From: Antarcticibacterium flavum
GTDB taxonomy: Bacteria; Bacteroidota; Bacteroidia; Flavobacteriales; Flavobacteriaceae
Length of the DNA: 64,000 nt
Assembly: GCF_006159205.1 (NCBI RefSeq)
Contig: NZ_CP040812.1
Location: 2,232,001-2,296,000 of the forward strand
Direction of reading: 5' to 3'
Under the pieces are notes generated by a model. The model made no database searches. It saw nothing but the letters and a program-made list of their open reading frames with translations, and had not been told where the DNA came from. Within the stretch, counting starts at the first letter, position 1. Each line of letters starts with the position of its first letter. The position numbers and the translations under genes were made by a program. This document shows, piece after piece, positions 9,104-17,178 of the stretch.

Positions 9104-9499
9104 ATGGAATATCTCAATGCTTTTTTAACAGAGTTGCTTATACTCGTTTTTATCACCATCACATTTTTACAGTCTGGCATAGATAAGATCGTCGACTGGA
9201 AAGGAAATACAGGATGGCTAAAAGAGCATTTTTCAGGAACATTTTTGGCGGGGCAGGTACCTTTGATGGTTGGCATCATCCTGGTTCTGGAAGTGATTGC
9301 CGGCTTACTTGCAATTGCCGGGATCGTGGAGATATTAACTACAGGAGAGGTCACTCTTGCCTTGTACGCTGCAGTACTTTCTGCCATTACTCTGCTTATG
9401 TTATTGTTTGGACAACGGGTTGCCAAGGACTATGCGGGTGCTTTTACGATCACAGGATATTTTGTGGTTGTCATCCTGGGAGTATATATCATGTCATAA
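9104..9499 (+). CDS. DoxX-like integral membrane protein
   Basis: A 131-residue protein with four predicted membrane helices (about 8-25, 45-68, 75-100, 108-130), which matches the DoxX/SURF4-like family. These proteins are linked in other bacteria to respiratory or redox-stress membrane complexes, but the role here is unknown. It starts 12 nt after holB and shares its transcript; the operon ends at the terminator 9521-9554. Confidence 0.8.
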   Translation: MEYLNAFLTELLILVFITITFLQSGIDKIVDWKGNTGWLKEHFSGTFLAGQVPLMVGIILVLEVIAGLLAIAGIVEILTTGEVTLALYAAVLSAITLLMLLFGQRVAKDYAGAFTITGYFVVVILGVYIMS

Positions 9500-9520
9500 A
9501 TATCAAATCAATCTTAAAAC

Positions 9521-9554
9521 AAAAAATCCCCGGCAGTGCCGGGGATTTTTTTTT
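9521..9554 (+). terminator. Bidirectional intrinsic terminator
   Basis: A very GC-rich 10-bp inverted repeat (9526-9535 with 9537-9546, effectively a 3-nt loop) is flanked by an A-run on the left and nine T on the right. It closes the holB-doxX operon and the convergent Skp-like gene. Confidence 0.92.
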
Positions 9555-9568
9555 GGTGTAATCTTTAA

Positions 9569-10087
9569 TTATTCAGGTTTCCTGTAGCTCTCATTCAATT
9601 TCTCAAGAACCTCATCTGTAATATCCCGGCCTTCTTTAGCATACATAATGTTGGCGCTTTCGTTTGAGCCAAAAATATAAGTATAACCATTCTCCTGGCC
9701 ATAATCCCTTACGTAATCCTTTACCTTATCAACAATAGAATCTATCACCACATCGCTCTCCTGCCGTAACTGGTTTCCCATTCTTTGTTGTTGCTGCTGG
9801 ATAGTTTGTTGTTTACGCATAAGCTCTTCTTCAATCTCCTGTCTTTGAGCAGTAGTCATACTTCCCATATTAGCCTGGTATTCCTGTACTTCCTGCTGGA
9901 AACCACGGGCAAGGGAATCAAGTTGGGTTTTAACACTCTCAGAGCGGGTATTGAATTCGGCTTCCACTTCCTGCATCTCGGTATATTCCTGGATCAATCT
10001 TGTGGTATCCACATAAGCTGTTTTTTCCTGGTTACAACTTGTAAGACCGGCTGCAATCAATACAACCATTAAAAGTTTTTTCATCAC
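9569..10087 (-). CDS. OmpH/Skp-family periplasmic chaperone, lipoprotein
   Basis: A 172-residue member of the OmpH/Skp family, which holds unfolded outer-membrane proteins in the periplasm. The N-terminus has a lipobox (LTSC, Cys18), so it seems to be lipid-anchored, unlike soluble E. coli Skp. The body is one long Gln/Glu-rich coiled coil (about 35-125, including QQTIQQQQQRM), then the conserved C-terminal beta segment NGYTYIFGS. The start could be the first or second Met. A TACTTTTG box lies 21 nt upstream. It is a single gene, not next to bamA here. Confidence 0.85.
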   Translation of the reverse strand: MMKKLLMVVLIAAGLTSCNQEKTAYVDTTRLIQEYTEMQEVEAEFNTRSESVKTQLDSLARGFQQEVQEYQANMGSMTTAQRQEIEEELMRKQQTIQQQQQRMGNQLRQESDVVIDSIVDKVKDYVRDYGQENGYTYIFGSNESANIMYAKEGRDITDEVLEKLNESYRKPE

Positions 10088-10107
10088 TGTTAAAATTTAT
10101 TTAAAGA

Positions 10108-10115
10108 CAAAAGTA
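10108..10115 (-). promoter_or_regulatory. -7 box for the Skp-like gene
   Basis: TACTTTTG on the minus strand, 20 nt before the start at 10087; fits TAnnTTTG. Confidence 0.45.
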
Positions 10116-10203
10116 AGAAAGTAAGATTGGAAAAGAATATTTTTTTAATTTTTCCTACTATAGGATAATCTTATTAAAAAAAGAAGTCTTATAATAAAAT
10201 CAA

Positions 10204-10302
10204 ATGAAAAATCGATTAATTAGAGCAGCAGGATTCGTTTATCTTGTATTATGGAATAGCCTTTCCTTTTATAGGAAGAGAAAAGCCCTTAAAAAGCTTT
10301 AA
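10204..10302 (+). CDS. Possible 32-residue basic peptide
   Basis: A short frame between the Skp-like gene and the methyltransferase encodes MKNRLIRAAG..., with a central hydrophobic part and a strongly basic tail (YRKRKALKKL). No clear promoter box or ribosome site is seen. It might be a small membrane-associated peptide or chance; it ends 8 nt before the convergent methyltransferase stop. Confidence 0.25.
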   Translation: MKNRLIRAAGFVYLVLWNSLSFYRKRKALKKL

Positions 10303-10310
10303 AATCGTTT

Positions 10311-11174
10311 TCAGCCTAGTTTTCTGAAGAAATAGGCGATAGAAGAATACTCAGATGTGAACCTGGCCTTGAAATTAGATTTTAAACCAATGAAGGCAGC
10401 TCTCAGGTAATTTGTTTTACCTGTCCTATTTTTTTCTGAGAGCAGGCTCACATAAAATGAGTCAAACATCAATGGGCGAAAATCAGATTGTTTAAAACCA
10501 GTACCGCTAAAAAGATGTTTAAAACTGTTTTGGGAAAAATGCCATAAATGTCGGGGCACATCAAAAGCTGCCCAATCTTCTTTATAGTAAGATGCATCAT
10601 AACTTTTAAAGTTAGGAACGGCTATTATCAAAAGACCTCCCTTTTTTAGCAAATGTTCCACTTCTATGACCTGTGCTCTAAGATCGGGGACGTGTTCAAG
10701 AACATGCCACATGGTGATGACATCAAACTTTCCCGATTTAAAATTTCCCGCATCCTTATCTATCTTAACTCCTTTCTCAAGGGCGAGCTCCCGGGCTTTT
10801 ATATTTGGTTCAATTCCGTTTACCTTCCACCCCCTTTTTTTTGCCTCCAGCAAAAAGTCCCCGGTTCCTGCTCCAATATCTAAAATCCTTCCCCGCTCCG
10901 GAAATTTTTTATCTATCCATTTAATTTTTTTGACCAGCATGAATTTTTTCACCTGCTGGTAAATTTTGTCGGTTAAGGTTTTCCTGGAATCGGTATGGGA
11001 GATATAATCTTCACTCTGATAATAAAAAGGTAATTCTTCAACAGTAGGTTTTGGAGATGTGATCAACATGTCTTTTTCCTGGTCATAGAGCAACCTAAAA
11101 GACCTACCCGTTACTGTATGATCTTTACAAATATGATACTCTTGTAAAGAAGGGTTCTCTATTTTATTTTTCAC
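10311..11174 (-). CDS. Class I SAM-dependent methyltransferase
   Basis: A 287-residue cytoplasmic protein. The SAM-binding motif I is ILDIGAGTGDFL (about 95-106), followed by the acidic loop NGIEPN and the post-motif ITMWHVLEHVPD, which is typical of methyltransferase domain 23 proteins acting on sugars or small molecules. The N-terminal 60 residues contain SEDYISHTD, a feature I associate with Bacteroidota methyltransferases near lipopolysaccharide or capsule genes. It follows mnmG after 61 nt with a parS-like site between. Substrate unknown. Confidence 0.85.
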   Translation of the reverse strand: MKNKIENPSLQEYHICKDHTVTGRSFRLLYDQEKDMLITSPKPTVEELPFYYQSEDYISHTDSRKTLTDKIYQQVKKFMLVKKIKWIDKKFPERGRILDIGAGTGDFLLEAKKRGWKVNGIEPNIKARELALEKGVKIDKDAGNFKSGKFDVITMWHVLEHVPDLRAQVIEVEHLLKKGGLLIIAVPNFKSYDASYYKEDWAAFDVPRHLWHFSQNSFKHLFSGTGFKQSDFRPLMFDSFYVSLLSEKNRTGKTNYLRAAFIGLKSNFKARFTSEYSSIAYFFRKLG

Positions 11175-11219
11175 GGAAGAGCTTAAATTTCACCTTGTTA
11201 AATTACAAAAATATCCCGA

Positions 11220-11235
11220 TGTTCCACGTGAAACA
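11220..11235. promoter_or_regulatory. parS-like ParB-binding site
   Basis: TGTTCCACGTGAAACA is a perfect match to the bacterial parS consensus TGTTNCACGTGAAACA bound by ParB/Spo0J. It lies in the mnmG-methyltransferase gap, ending one base before the mnmG stop. ParB itself is outside this window. Confidence 0.8.
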
Positions 11236-13107
11236 TTATCTTCCCATATAAACCAACAGCACTGAAATATCACTTGGACTCACACCGCTAATTCGTGATG
11301 CCTGCGAAACTGTTACGGGTTGAATCTTGTTCAATTTTTCCCGTGCCTCAAAAGACATTGACTTGATTTTTGAATAATCAAAATTACCGGGAATCTTCAC
11401 CTCCTCCAGCCTGTGAAGTTTGTCAGCATTATTTTTTTCCTTATCGATATAACCCGAATATTTAACCTGAATTTCAGTTTGCTCCAGCATTTCCTCATTC
11501 AACTGGTTTTCTTCAATGAATTCGTTAACGCCCGGAAATTTTCTCACATCTTCCATTGTAATATTCGGCCTGGAGAAGATCTTAAAGATCTTATCGCTTT
11601 GCTTCATTTTTGAAGAATCCTTGTCCTCTAAAACAGGATTCGAATCTTCAGGCAAAACACTTGTTTCTTTTAAAAACTTTACGAATTTTAGAGATTTCTC
11701 CTTCTTCTCTTCCATCTTTCTCATCCTCGATTCTTTGGCCAATCCAATTTCAAAGGATTTTTGCGTTAGCCTAAAATCGGCATTATCCTGTCTCAACAAG
11801 GTCCTGTATTCTGCCCTGGAGGTAAACATCCTGTAAGGCTCTTCTGTTCCTTTTGTGATAAGGTCATCCACCAGCACCCCAATATATGCTTCATCCCTTT
11901 TCAAAATAAATGGATCTTTTTCCTGCACTTTTAAAGCTGCATTTAGTCCTGCCATTAATCCTTGCGATGCTGCTTCTTCATACCCTGTAGTTCCATTTAT
12001 TTGTCCTGCAAAATATAATCCCTCTACGAGTTTTGTCTCCAGGGTATGTTTTAATTGCGTTGGTGGAAAATAATCATATTCGATCGCATAGCCTGGCCTA
12101 AAAAATTTCACATTCTCAAATCCTTCAACAGACCTTAGTGCTTTAAATTGTACATCCTCGGGCAGCGAAGTTGAAAAGCCATTGACATAATATTCGACGG
12201 TATTCCAACCTTCAGGCTCCACAAAAAGTTGATGCCTGTCCTTATCAGCAAATCTGTTGATCTTATCTTCTATAGAAGGACAATATCGCGGACCAATACT
12301 TTTAATCCTGCCGTTGAACATAGGAGAGCGTTCAAATCCTTCCTTCAATAGATCATGCACAACCGGGGAGGTATAAGTCATATGGCAAGACCTTTGTCTT
12401 GACAAAGGTTTAGTTTCATCCAAATAAGAAAATTTGGAAGGCACATCATCTCCCGGTTGCTCCACCATTTTTGAAAAATCAAGAGATCTACCGTCCACCC
12501 GCGGCGGGGTTCCTGTTTTCATTCTCCCGGCTTCAAAACCTAATTGAACAAGTTCCTCTGTTATACCGGTCGCAGCTCTTTCGCCGGAACGTCCTCCACC
12601 AAAACTTTTATCACCAATATGAATGAGTCCGTTCAAAAAGGTACCGTTTGTAAGCACAACAGTTCGCCCTTTTATTTCAAGACCAAGGGATGTCTTTACT
12701 CCTTTTATACTCTCCCCCTCTACAATTAAACCGGCAACCATTTCCTGATAGAAATCCAGATTAGGGGTTTGCTCCAATCTAAGCCTCCAATGTTCGGCAA
12801 ACATCATCCTGTCGCTTTGAACTCTCGGGCTCCACATGGCAGGACCTTTTGATTTATTAAGCATCTTGAATTGAATAGCACTGGTATCACTCACCAAACC
12901 ACTATAACCCCCCAAGGCATCGATCTCTCTTACGATCTGTCCCTTTGCGATTCCACCCATAGCCGGGTTGCAGCTCATTTGGGCAATATTTTGAAGGTTC
13001 ATAGTAACAAGAAGGGTGGAACAACCCATATTGGCAGCGGCAGCAGCTGCTTCACTACCAGCATGGCCACCACCTACTACTATTACGTCATAAACTTTAT
13101 CAAACAT
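11236..13107 (-). CDS. mnmG: tRNA uridine-5-carboxymethylaminomethyl modification enzyme MnmG (GidA)
   Basis: A 623-residue FAD protein that, with MnmE, installs carboxymethylaminomethyl groups on U34 of certain tRNAs. The FAD motif VVGGGHAGSEAA is at the N-terminus; the family signature NPAMGGIAKG and the middle block GPRYCPSIEDKI are present, and the C-terminal domain has the usual SRISGVSPSDISVLL ending. I start it at the ATG (MFDKVYDV) rather than the TTG at 13116, because the protein then matches the family's usual start. It follows ybeY by 16 nt and is flanked by two parS-like sites, which fits the well-known link between gidA and replication-origin regions. Confidence 0.96.
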   Translation of the reverse strand: MFDKVYDVIVVGGGHAGSEAAAAAANMGCSTLLVTMNLQNIAQMSCNPAMGGIAKGQIVREIDALGGYSGLVSDTSAIQFKMLNKSKGPAMWSPRVQSDRMMFAEHWRLRLEQTPNLDFYQEMVAGLIVEGESIKGVKTSLGLEIKGRTVVLTNGTFLNGLIHIGDKSFGGGRSGERAATGITEELVQLGFEAGRMKTGTPPRVDGRSLDFSKMVEQPGDDVPSKFSYLDETKPLSRQRSCHMTYTSPVVHDLLKEGFERSPMFNGRIKSIGPRYCPSIEDKINRFADKDRHQLFVEPEGWNTVEYYVNGFSTSLPEDVQFKALRSVEGFENVKFFRPGYAIEYDYFPPTQLKHTLETKLVEGLYFAGQINGTTGYEEAASQGLMAGLNAALKVQEKDPFILKRDEAYIGVLVDDLITKGTEEPYRMFTSRAEYRTLLRQDNADFRLTQKSFEIGLAKESRMRKMEEKKEKSLKFVKFLKETSVLPEDSNPVLEDKDSSKMKQSDKIFKIFSRPNITMEDVRKFPGVNEFIEENQLNEEMLEQTEIQVKYSGYIDKEKNNADKLHRLEEVKIPGNFDYSKIKSMSFEAREKLNKIQPVTVSQASRISGVSPSDISVLLVYMGR

Positions 13108-13123
13108 ATATCTCAAATTCTTA

Positions 13124-13555
13124 TCATTGTTCCACGTGGAACAATTTCATTTTTTCCTCTTCCTTTTCTCTCATCAAAGAGGATTCTTCCTCTGTCTTAT
13201 CTTTATAACCTGCGAGGTGTAAAACCCCGTGTATTATTACCCGTCGCAATTCTTCTTCGAAACTAACATTATATTCCCGCGCATTTTCATCAACCCTTTC
13301 GGTGCTAATATAAATATCACCTTGCAATATTTTTCCTACAGAATAATCGAAGGTTATAATATCGGTATATGTGTCATGATGAAGATACTCCTCATTAAGT
13401 TTAAGGAGGTATTCATCATCACAAAAGATGTAGCTTATCTCTTCCAGCTTTTTCCCTTCAGAAGATATGACCCGCTCAATCCAGCCGGCATATTTTTCCT
13501 GTGCTTCAAGGTTGAAAGAATTTTCGGAATAAAAATTAATTTTCGACGGCTTCAA
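13124..13555 (-). CDS. ybeY: Endoribonuclease YbeY (16S rRNA maturation factor)
   Basis: A 143-residue metal-dependent RNase that takes part in 16S rRNA 3' end processing and ribosome quality control. The family core RRVIIHGVLHLAGYKDK is clear. Two of the three zinc histidines (HGVLH) are present, but the third position of HxxxHxxxxxH is Asp (GYKDK in place of GYDH); I recall this as common in Bacteroidota. The last residues FHVEQ are encoded by a parS-like palindrome. Its 5' end overlaps the DUF4175 gene by 20 nt, and mnmG follows, so the three form one operon. Confidence 0.92.
   Translation of the reverse strand: MKPSKINFYSENSFNLEAQEKYAGWIERVISSEGKKLEEISYIFCDDEYLLKLNEEYLHHDTYTDIITFDYSVGKILQGDIYISTERVDENAREYNVSFEEELRRVIIHGVLHLAGYKDKTEEESSLMREKEEEKMKLFHVEQ
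13126..13145. promoter_or_regulatory. Perfect 20-bp palindrome, parS-like, inside the ybeY end
   Basis: The core TGTTCCACGTGGAACA (13128-13143) differs from the parS consensus at one base and is fully palindromic; the symmetry extends two bases on each side. It encodes the last residues of YbeY. Confidence 0.7.
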
Positions 13556-16500
13556 AATACTGCTTTACTTTAGCTTTATAAATTTGCCGCAAAGGTAAGG
13601 TTTGTCTGTTTAAAATCTCGGTTGAATTAAAATATTCCCGGGCTTTAAGATTTTGATCCTTAGCCGTGTTCTCAAAATTGGTGGTATTAGTCCTTGAAGA
13701 TCTTTCCTCATCCTCTTCCTGTTCAAAAGTTGCCTGTTCTAATTCCAGCATTTTATGAATGATCCTGTTCATTCTTTCGAGAGTTTGAGCATTAAAGCCT
13801 TTATTCAATATATCCTTTTCAACCTGTTCCATTTCCTGTAAAAGTTCACCTTGTTGGGTATCCCCCTGTGCTTCTTTTAATCTATTTTCAAGTTGCTGTT
13901 TTAGTAGCTGTTGTTGTTTAAAGATCTCAAAGAGCTTTCCACTCATTTCTTCCTGCTGTCCCGAACCACCTTCACGACTTTCACTACCTCCCTCTCTTTC
14001 CTGGGGTTCTTCCCCTTCTTCACCCTCCTGCCCCTGTTGTTGCTCCTGCTCATTCAAACCCTCCTGCATTTGCTTTTTTAACTCCTCCTGGGTCATGATA
14101 ATATCACTCAATTGCTGTTCCTCTCCCCCGCCACCGGGTGACATACTGGGGTTGGCCATCTCCTGCATATTCCCAAGCACATCACTTAACATCAAAGCAA
14201 GTTCATTGGTGCCGGTCATAACATATTGCTGGCTCGCAGTTCCCTGCGGAATTTCATTTTGTGCTAAACGATCAAGGGATTTATCAATATCAAATTCAAT
14301 ATCTGTGAGCTTAGTGGTGATCTTATCAGATATCATAGGGTTGTTCATCGCAAGGGCAAAAAGGCTGTCATCCACGTGCTGGAAATGCTCTTTAAGAACT
14401 TGTTGTTTTCTAAGCGCACCGGCATAAGAGGCGTCATTAGGCCTAAGTTTTCTAAAATTTAATAATAGCTCTTCCTGCTCGAAAGAGAAAACCATTAAAT
14501 TACTAAGAATTTGTCTCAGGCTTTCGATATTGGCATTTAACTGTTCTCCCTGAGCACTCATTTGCGCCTGTTGCATTTTCTTTGCCATCTTCTTCATCAT
14601 CTCTCCTGCTTTTTTCTGTTCCTGCCTGGCACCCTCTTTGTTTTCTTCCTTTAGTTGTTCACCCGCACTCTCCTGCTTCTCACTTATCTCTTTTTCTTCC
14701 TCGATATCCCTTTCCAGATCATAGGGTTTTTTAAGACTTGCATTCTCCTTTTCAACATCCTCAATTTTCTCGATAACCTCTTCGAAATCCCTGTTTAATT
14801 CTTCCTGCTTTTCAACGGTATTGGTGGAATCTTCTGCAGCCATTCCCTCTTGTTTCTCCCCCAGTTTTTCGAGATCCCGGGCAATCTTTTGGGTCTTCTC
14901 CTGTACGTAGTATCTCTTTGTTAATTCCAGTAATTGTTCCAGGCTCTTTTGTTTATTTGTGTTTTGCTTGGAAAGTTTCTCCAGTTTTTCAGAAAGTTCT
15001 TCCCTGTTAATCTTATCGGCATACTCCTGCAACTCCTCCAGCAAATCTTCATTTTCCTTTAACCTTTCCTCATTGCGCTGTAATCTTTCATCCAGCTGTT
15101 TCTTGAATTCACCTTTATCTTCCTGTCCTTCCTGTTGTAAACTTTCCTTTAATTTTTGGGAATAGTCTTTCATCATTTCATTTTGGCTTTTCTGCCTTTC
15201 AAGGAAATTTTCCAGTTTTTTACGGTCATTGAAATTTAACTCTTCCTTTTCCTTTTGAAGACGTGAGATTTCCTCCAGTTCCTTTTCTGAAAGTTGAATT
15301 CTTTCAAGGCTTTGGGATAGATTATTAATAGACTCTCCCTGTTGTTTAATTTTCTCCTCCCGTATCTCTTCTTCTGCTTTCTCCCTATAACTAAAAGTTT
15401 CACTCCTGCTCCGTTTTGCGCCATTTACGCCATCATTATCGTAAACCTCAAAATAAATGCTGTAATTTTCCCCTTTCTCAAGATTCAAATCACCAGGAAA
15501 ACTATAGAAAAATTCATTGTAAACTTCCCTGCTTACAGGAATAGCAGTCCTGTTTGCCGCCTCTTCCCCTGTTGTTCCCTTATAATAAACCATGTTCAAA
15601 CCGGCAACCGCATGGTCGTCGCTTATTTTTCCAAAAAAATAAAGTTCCCCATTATTAATACTATCTCTTTTGTGCTGAATTTCAATTTGAGGAAATTCAT
15701 CTTTTATAACTTCTATAGAATAATCGAGCGATTCATAATCTCTTAGTTTCTCATTGGACGTCGTAACCTGGTATTTTGTATTGTTGAAAAAGCTTGATGT
15801 AAAACTGAATTTTGATCCCTCCCGTCTAAAACTTTCAGCAGTGTCCCTGGTACTGAAGATTACTTCATTTGTTGATCTTGTATCCAGTTCCCAGGTGATA
15901 TTAGTTCCCTCTGGCACAATTACATTTCCGCTGCCTTTTTTAATTTCAGAAGATCTTTTAAGATATCCCGGATATTCCATCCTTAATTTAAATTCAAGCA
16001 GGCGGGGCACCTCCAGGACTTCCAGGGTATAGGTATGGCTTCTTACTCCGTTTGCACTTAGATAAAAGTCAACATCTTCCTTAACACCCTGAAAAACAAA
16101 ATCATACATACCATTCTCCAGGGTCCGGAGGAAATAAGTTTCATTATTAAAATGAATAGTAACTGTTTCAGGCACCATAGTGCCTTGTGTGGATACAGTA
16201 AGGGGAAAACTATTACCCTCTTCCACTTGAAGTACATCTGTTTGAAGATTGAAATTAAAAGGTGCCGGTGGTTCGTAGGCAGTTTTATAGTGGATGACCC
16301 TGGAATAACTTTCAGAAAAAACCGCCTGGTTTCCCGTAATGATCACAGCAAGAATAATAATAATTGGAAAGGCAGCGTATTTAAAGTAGCGGTAACTACT
16401 CCTGTAGGTAACCGCTGTTTTAAAGGGTACAGGCTTTAATTCCTTTGATTTTTGAGCTATTCCTGCGAGTAAAAGATCAGAATGTTCTCCAGACTGCTGC

Positions 16501-16841
16501 AATTGCAATACATTAAGAAGTTTGTCATTAACCTCCGGGAAATGTTTTCCTATGATCCGGGAAGCCTCCAGTTCATTAATCCCCCGGGAAAGTTTAAATA
16601 ATTTTGAAAGGGGTACGACGATGAACTTGATCAACAATGCTACAGAGACTGCTATAAAAGCCCAAAATAAGATACTGCGATTGGGAGGCGAAAGCCAGAA
16701 GAAATATTCGATAAATAAAACAAGAAGGAAATATAACAGCCAAATAGAAAAAAACAGAATGGCTCCCTTCAATAATTCATTGAGATAATACTTTCTTGTA
16801 AAGGCCGCAAGCTGCTTTTTTATGTAATTAAAATCCTCCAT
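13536..16841 (-). CDS. DUF4175 family giant coiled-coil membrane protein
   Basis: An 1101-residue protein. Two close membrane helices lie at about 22-48 and 57-80 and a third at about 150-168, then a beta-rich periplasmic part (about 180-480). Residues 500-1000 are a long Glu/Gln/Lys-rich coiled coil with many LEELQE-type heptads, followed by a low-complexity acidic Gln/Gly segment (near 930-975) and a last coiled coil. This matches DUF4175, common in Bacteroidota and usually near ybeY/mnmG. No enzyme motif is seen. It overlaps ybeY by 20 nt and is the first gene of the operon. Function unknown; a structural envelope role is a guess. Confidence 0.85.
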   Translation of the reverse strand: MEDFNYIKKQLAAFTRKYYLNELLKGAILFFSIWLLYFLLVLFIEYFFWLSPPNRSILFWAFIAVSVALLIKFIVVPLSKLFKLSRGINELEASRIIGKHFPEVNDKLLNVLQLQQSGEHSDLLLAGIAQKSKELKPVPFKTAVTYRSSYRYFKYAAFPIIIILAVIITGNQAVFSESYSRVIHYKTAYEPPAPFNFNLQTDVLQVEEGNSFPLTVSTQGTMVPETVTIHFNNETYFLRTLENGMYDFVFQGVKEDVDFYLSANGVRSHTYTLEVLEVPRLLEFKLRMEYPGYLKRSSEIKKGSGNVIVPEGTNITWELDTRSTNEVIFSTRDTAESFRREGSKFSFTSSFFNNTKYQVTTSNEKLRDYESLDYSIEVIKDEFPQIEIQHKRDSINNGELYFFGKISDDHAVAGLNMVYYKGTTGEEAANRTAIPVSREVYNEFFYSFPGDLNLEKGENYSIYFEVYDNDGVNGAKRSRSETFSYREKAEEEIREEKIKQQGESINNLSQSLERIQLSEKELEEISRLQKEKEELNFNDRKKLENFLERQKSQNEMMKDYSQKLKESLQQEGQEDKGEFKKQLDERLQRNEERLKENEDLLEELQEYADKINREELSEKLEKLSKQNTNKQKSLEQLLELTKRYYVQEKTQKIARDLEKLGEKQEGMAAEDSTNTVEKQEELNRDFEEVIEKIEDVEKENASLKKPYDLERDIEEEKEISEKQESAGEQLKEENKEGARQEQKKAGEMMKKMAKKMQQAQMSAQGEQLNANIESLRQILSNLMVFSFEQEELLLNFRKLRPNDASYAGALRKQQVLKEHFQHVDDSLFALAMNNPMISDKITTKLTDIEFDIDKSLDRLAQNEIPQGTASQQYVMTGTNELALMLSDVLGNMQEMANPSMSPGGGGEEQQLSDIIMTQEELKKQMQEGLNEQEQQQGQEGEEGEEPQEREGGSESREGGSGQQEEMSGKLFEIFKQQQLLKQQLENRLKEAQGDTQQGELLQEMEQVEKDILNKGFNAQTLERMNRIIHKMLELEQATFEQEEDEERSSRTNTTNFENTAKDQNLKAREYFNSTEILNRQTLPLRQIYKAKVKQYFEAVEN

Positions 16842-17153
16842 TCTTTTCCCTCTTCGTATATGGTACTAAAACTACAAATTTCTTTTATTAGTTTCAGGTT
16901 TACAAGTATATAAGATATTATAAATCATTCTGTTTCAGTTTTAAAATAGGAATCAATCCCTGCAGGAGGTTATGAAAACAAATTCAAATTGTAGTCATTC
17001 CTAAATCCAGGACACGCAGAGAACTTAATTTCCTCAAACTAGAACCCTCCCCCACTCCCCGGAAGAATTTGAAATGTGACTTAGGATAAGAATGGCAAAA
17101 TTCGAAAAGCAGTATGCCACTTACATAAAATGGCTTATCGAAAAATTATCTAT
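16842..17153. other. Intergenic stretch between DUF4175 and gltX
   Basis: Divergent spacer of about 310 nt. No frame with coding character was found; the in-frame ATG at 17092 upstream of gltX is treated as noncoding. It must hold the DUF4175 promoter, but no TAnnTTTG box was identified on that side. Confidence 0.5.
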
Positions 17154-17161
17154 TACCTTTG
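17154..17161 (+). promoter_or_regulatory. -7 box for gltX, decides the start
   Basis: TACCTTTG fits TAnnTTTG and ends 17 nt before the ATG at 17179. It lies inside the longer possible frame, so it argues for the downstream start. Confidence 0.5.
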
Positions 17162-17178
17162 CTTTAAAATTAGATTCT

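Noticed and set aside
13108..13116. TTG start for mnmG
   Set aside because: The ATG three codons later gives the family's usual N-terminus.
17092..17178. 29-residue N-terminal extension of gltX
   Set aside because: It covers the -7 box and has no family similarity; the usual start MAAKVRVRFAPSP follows.
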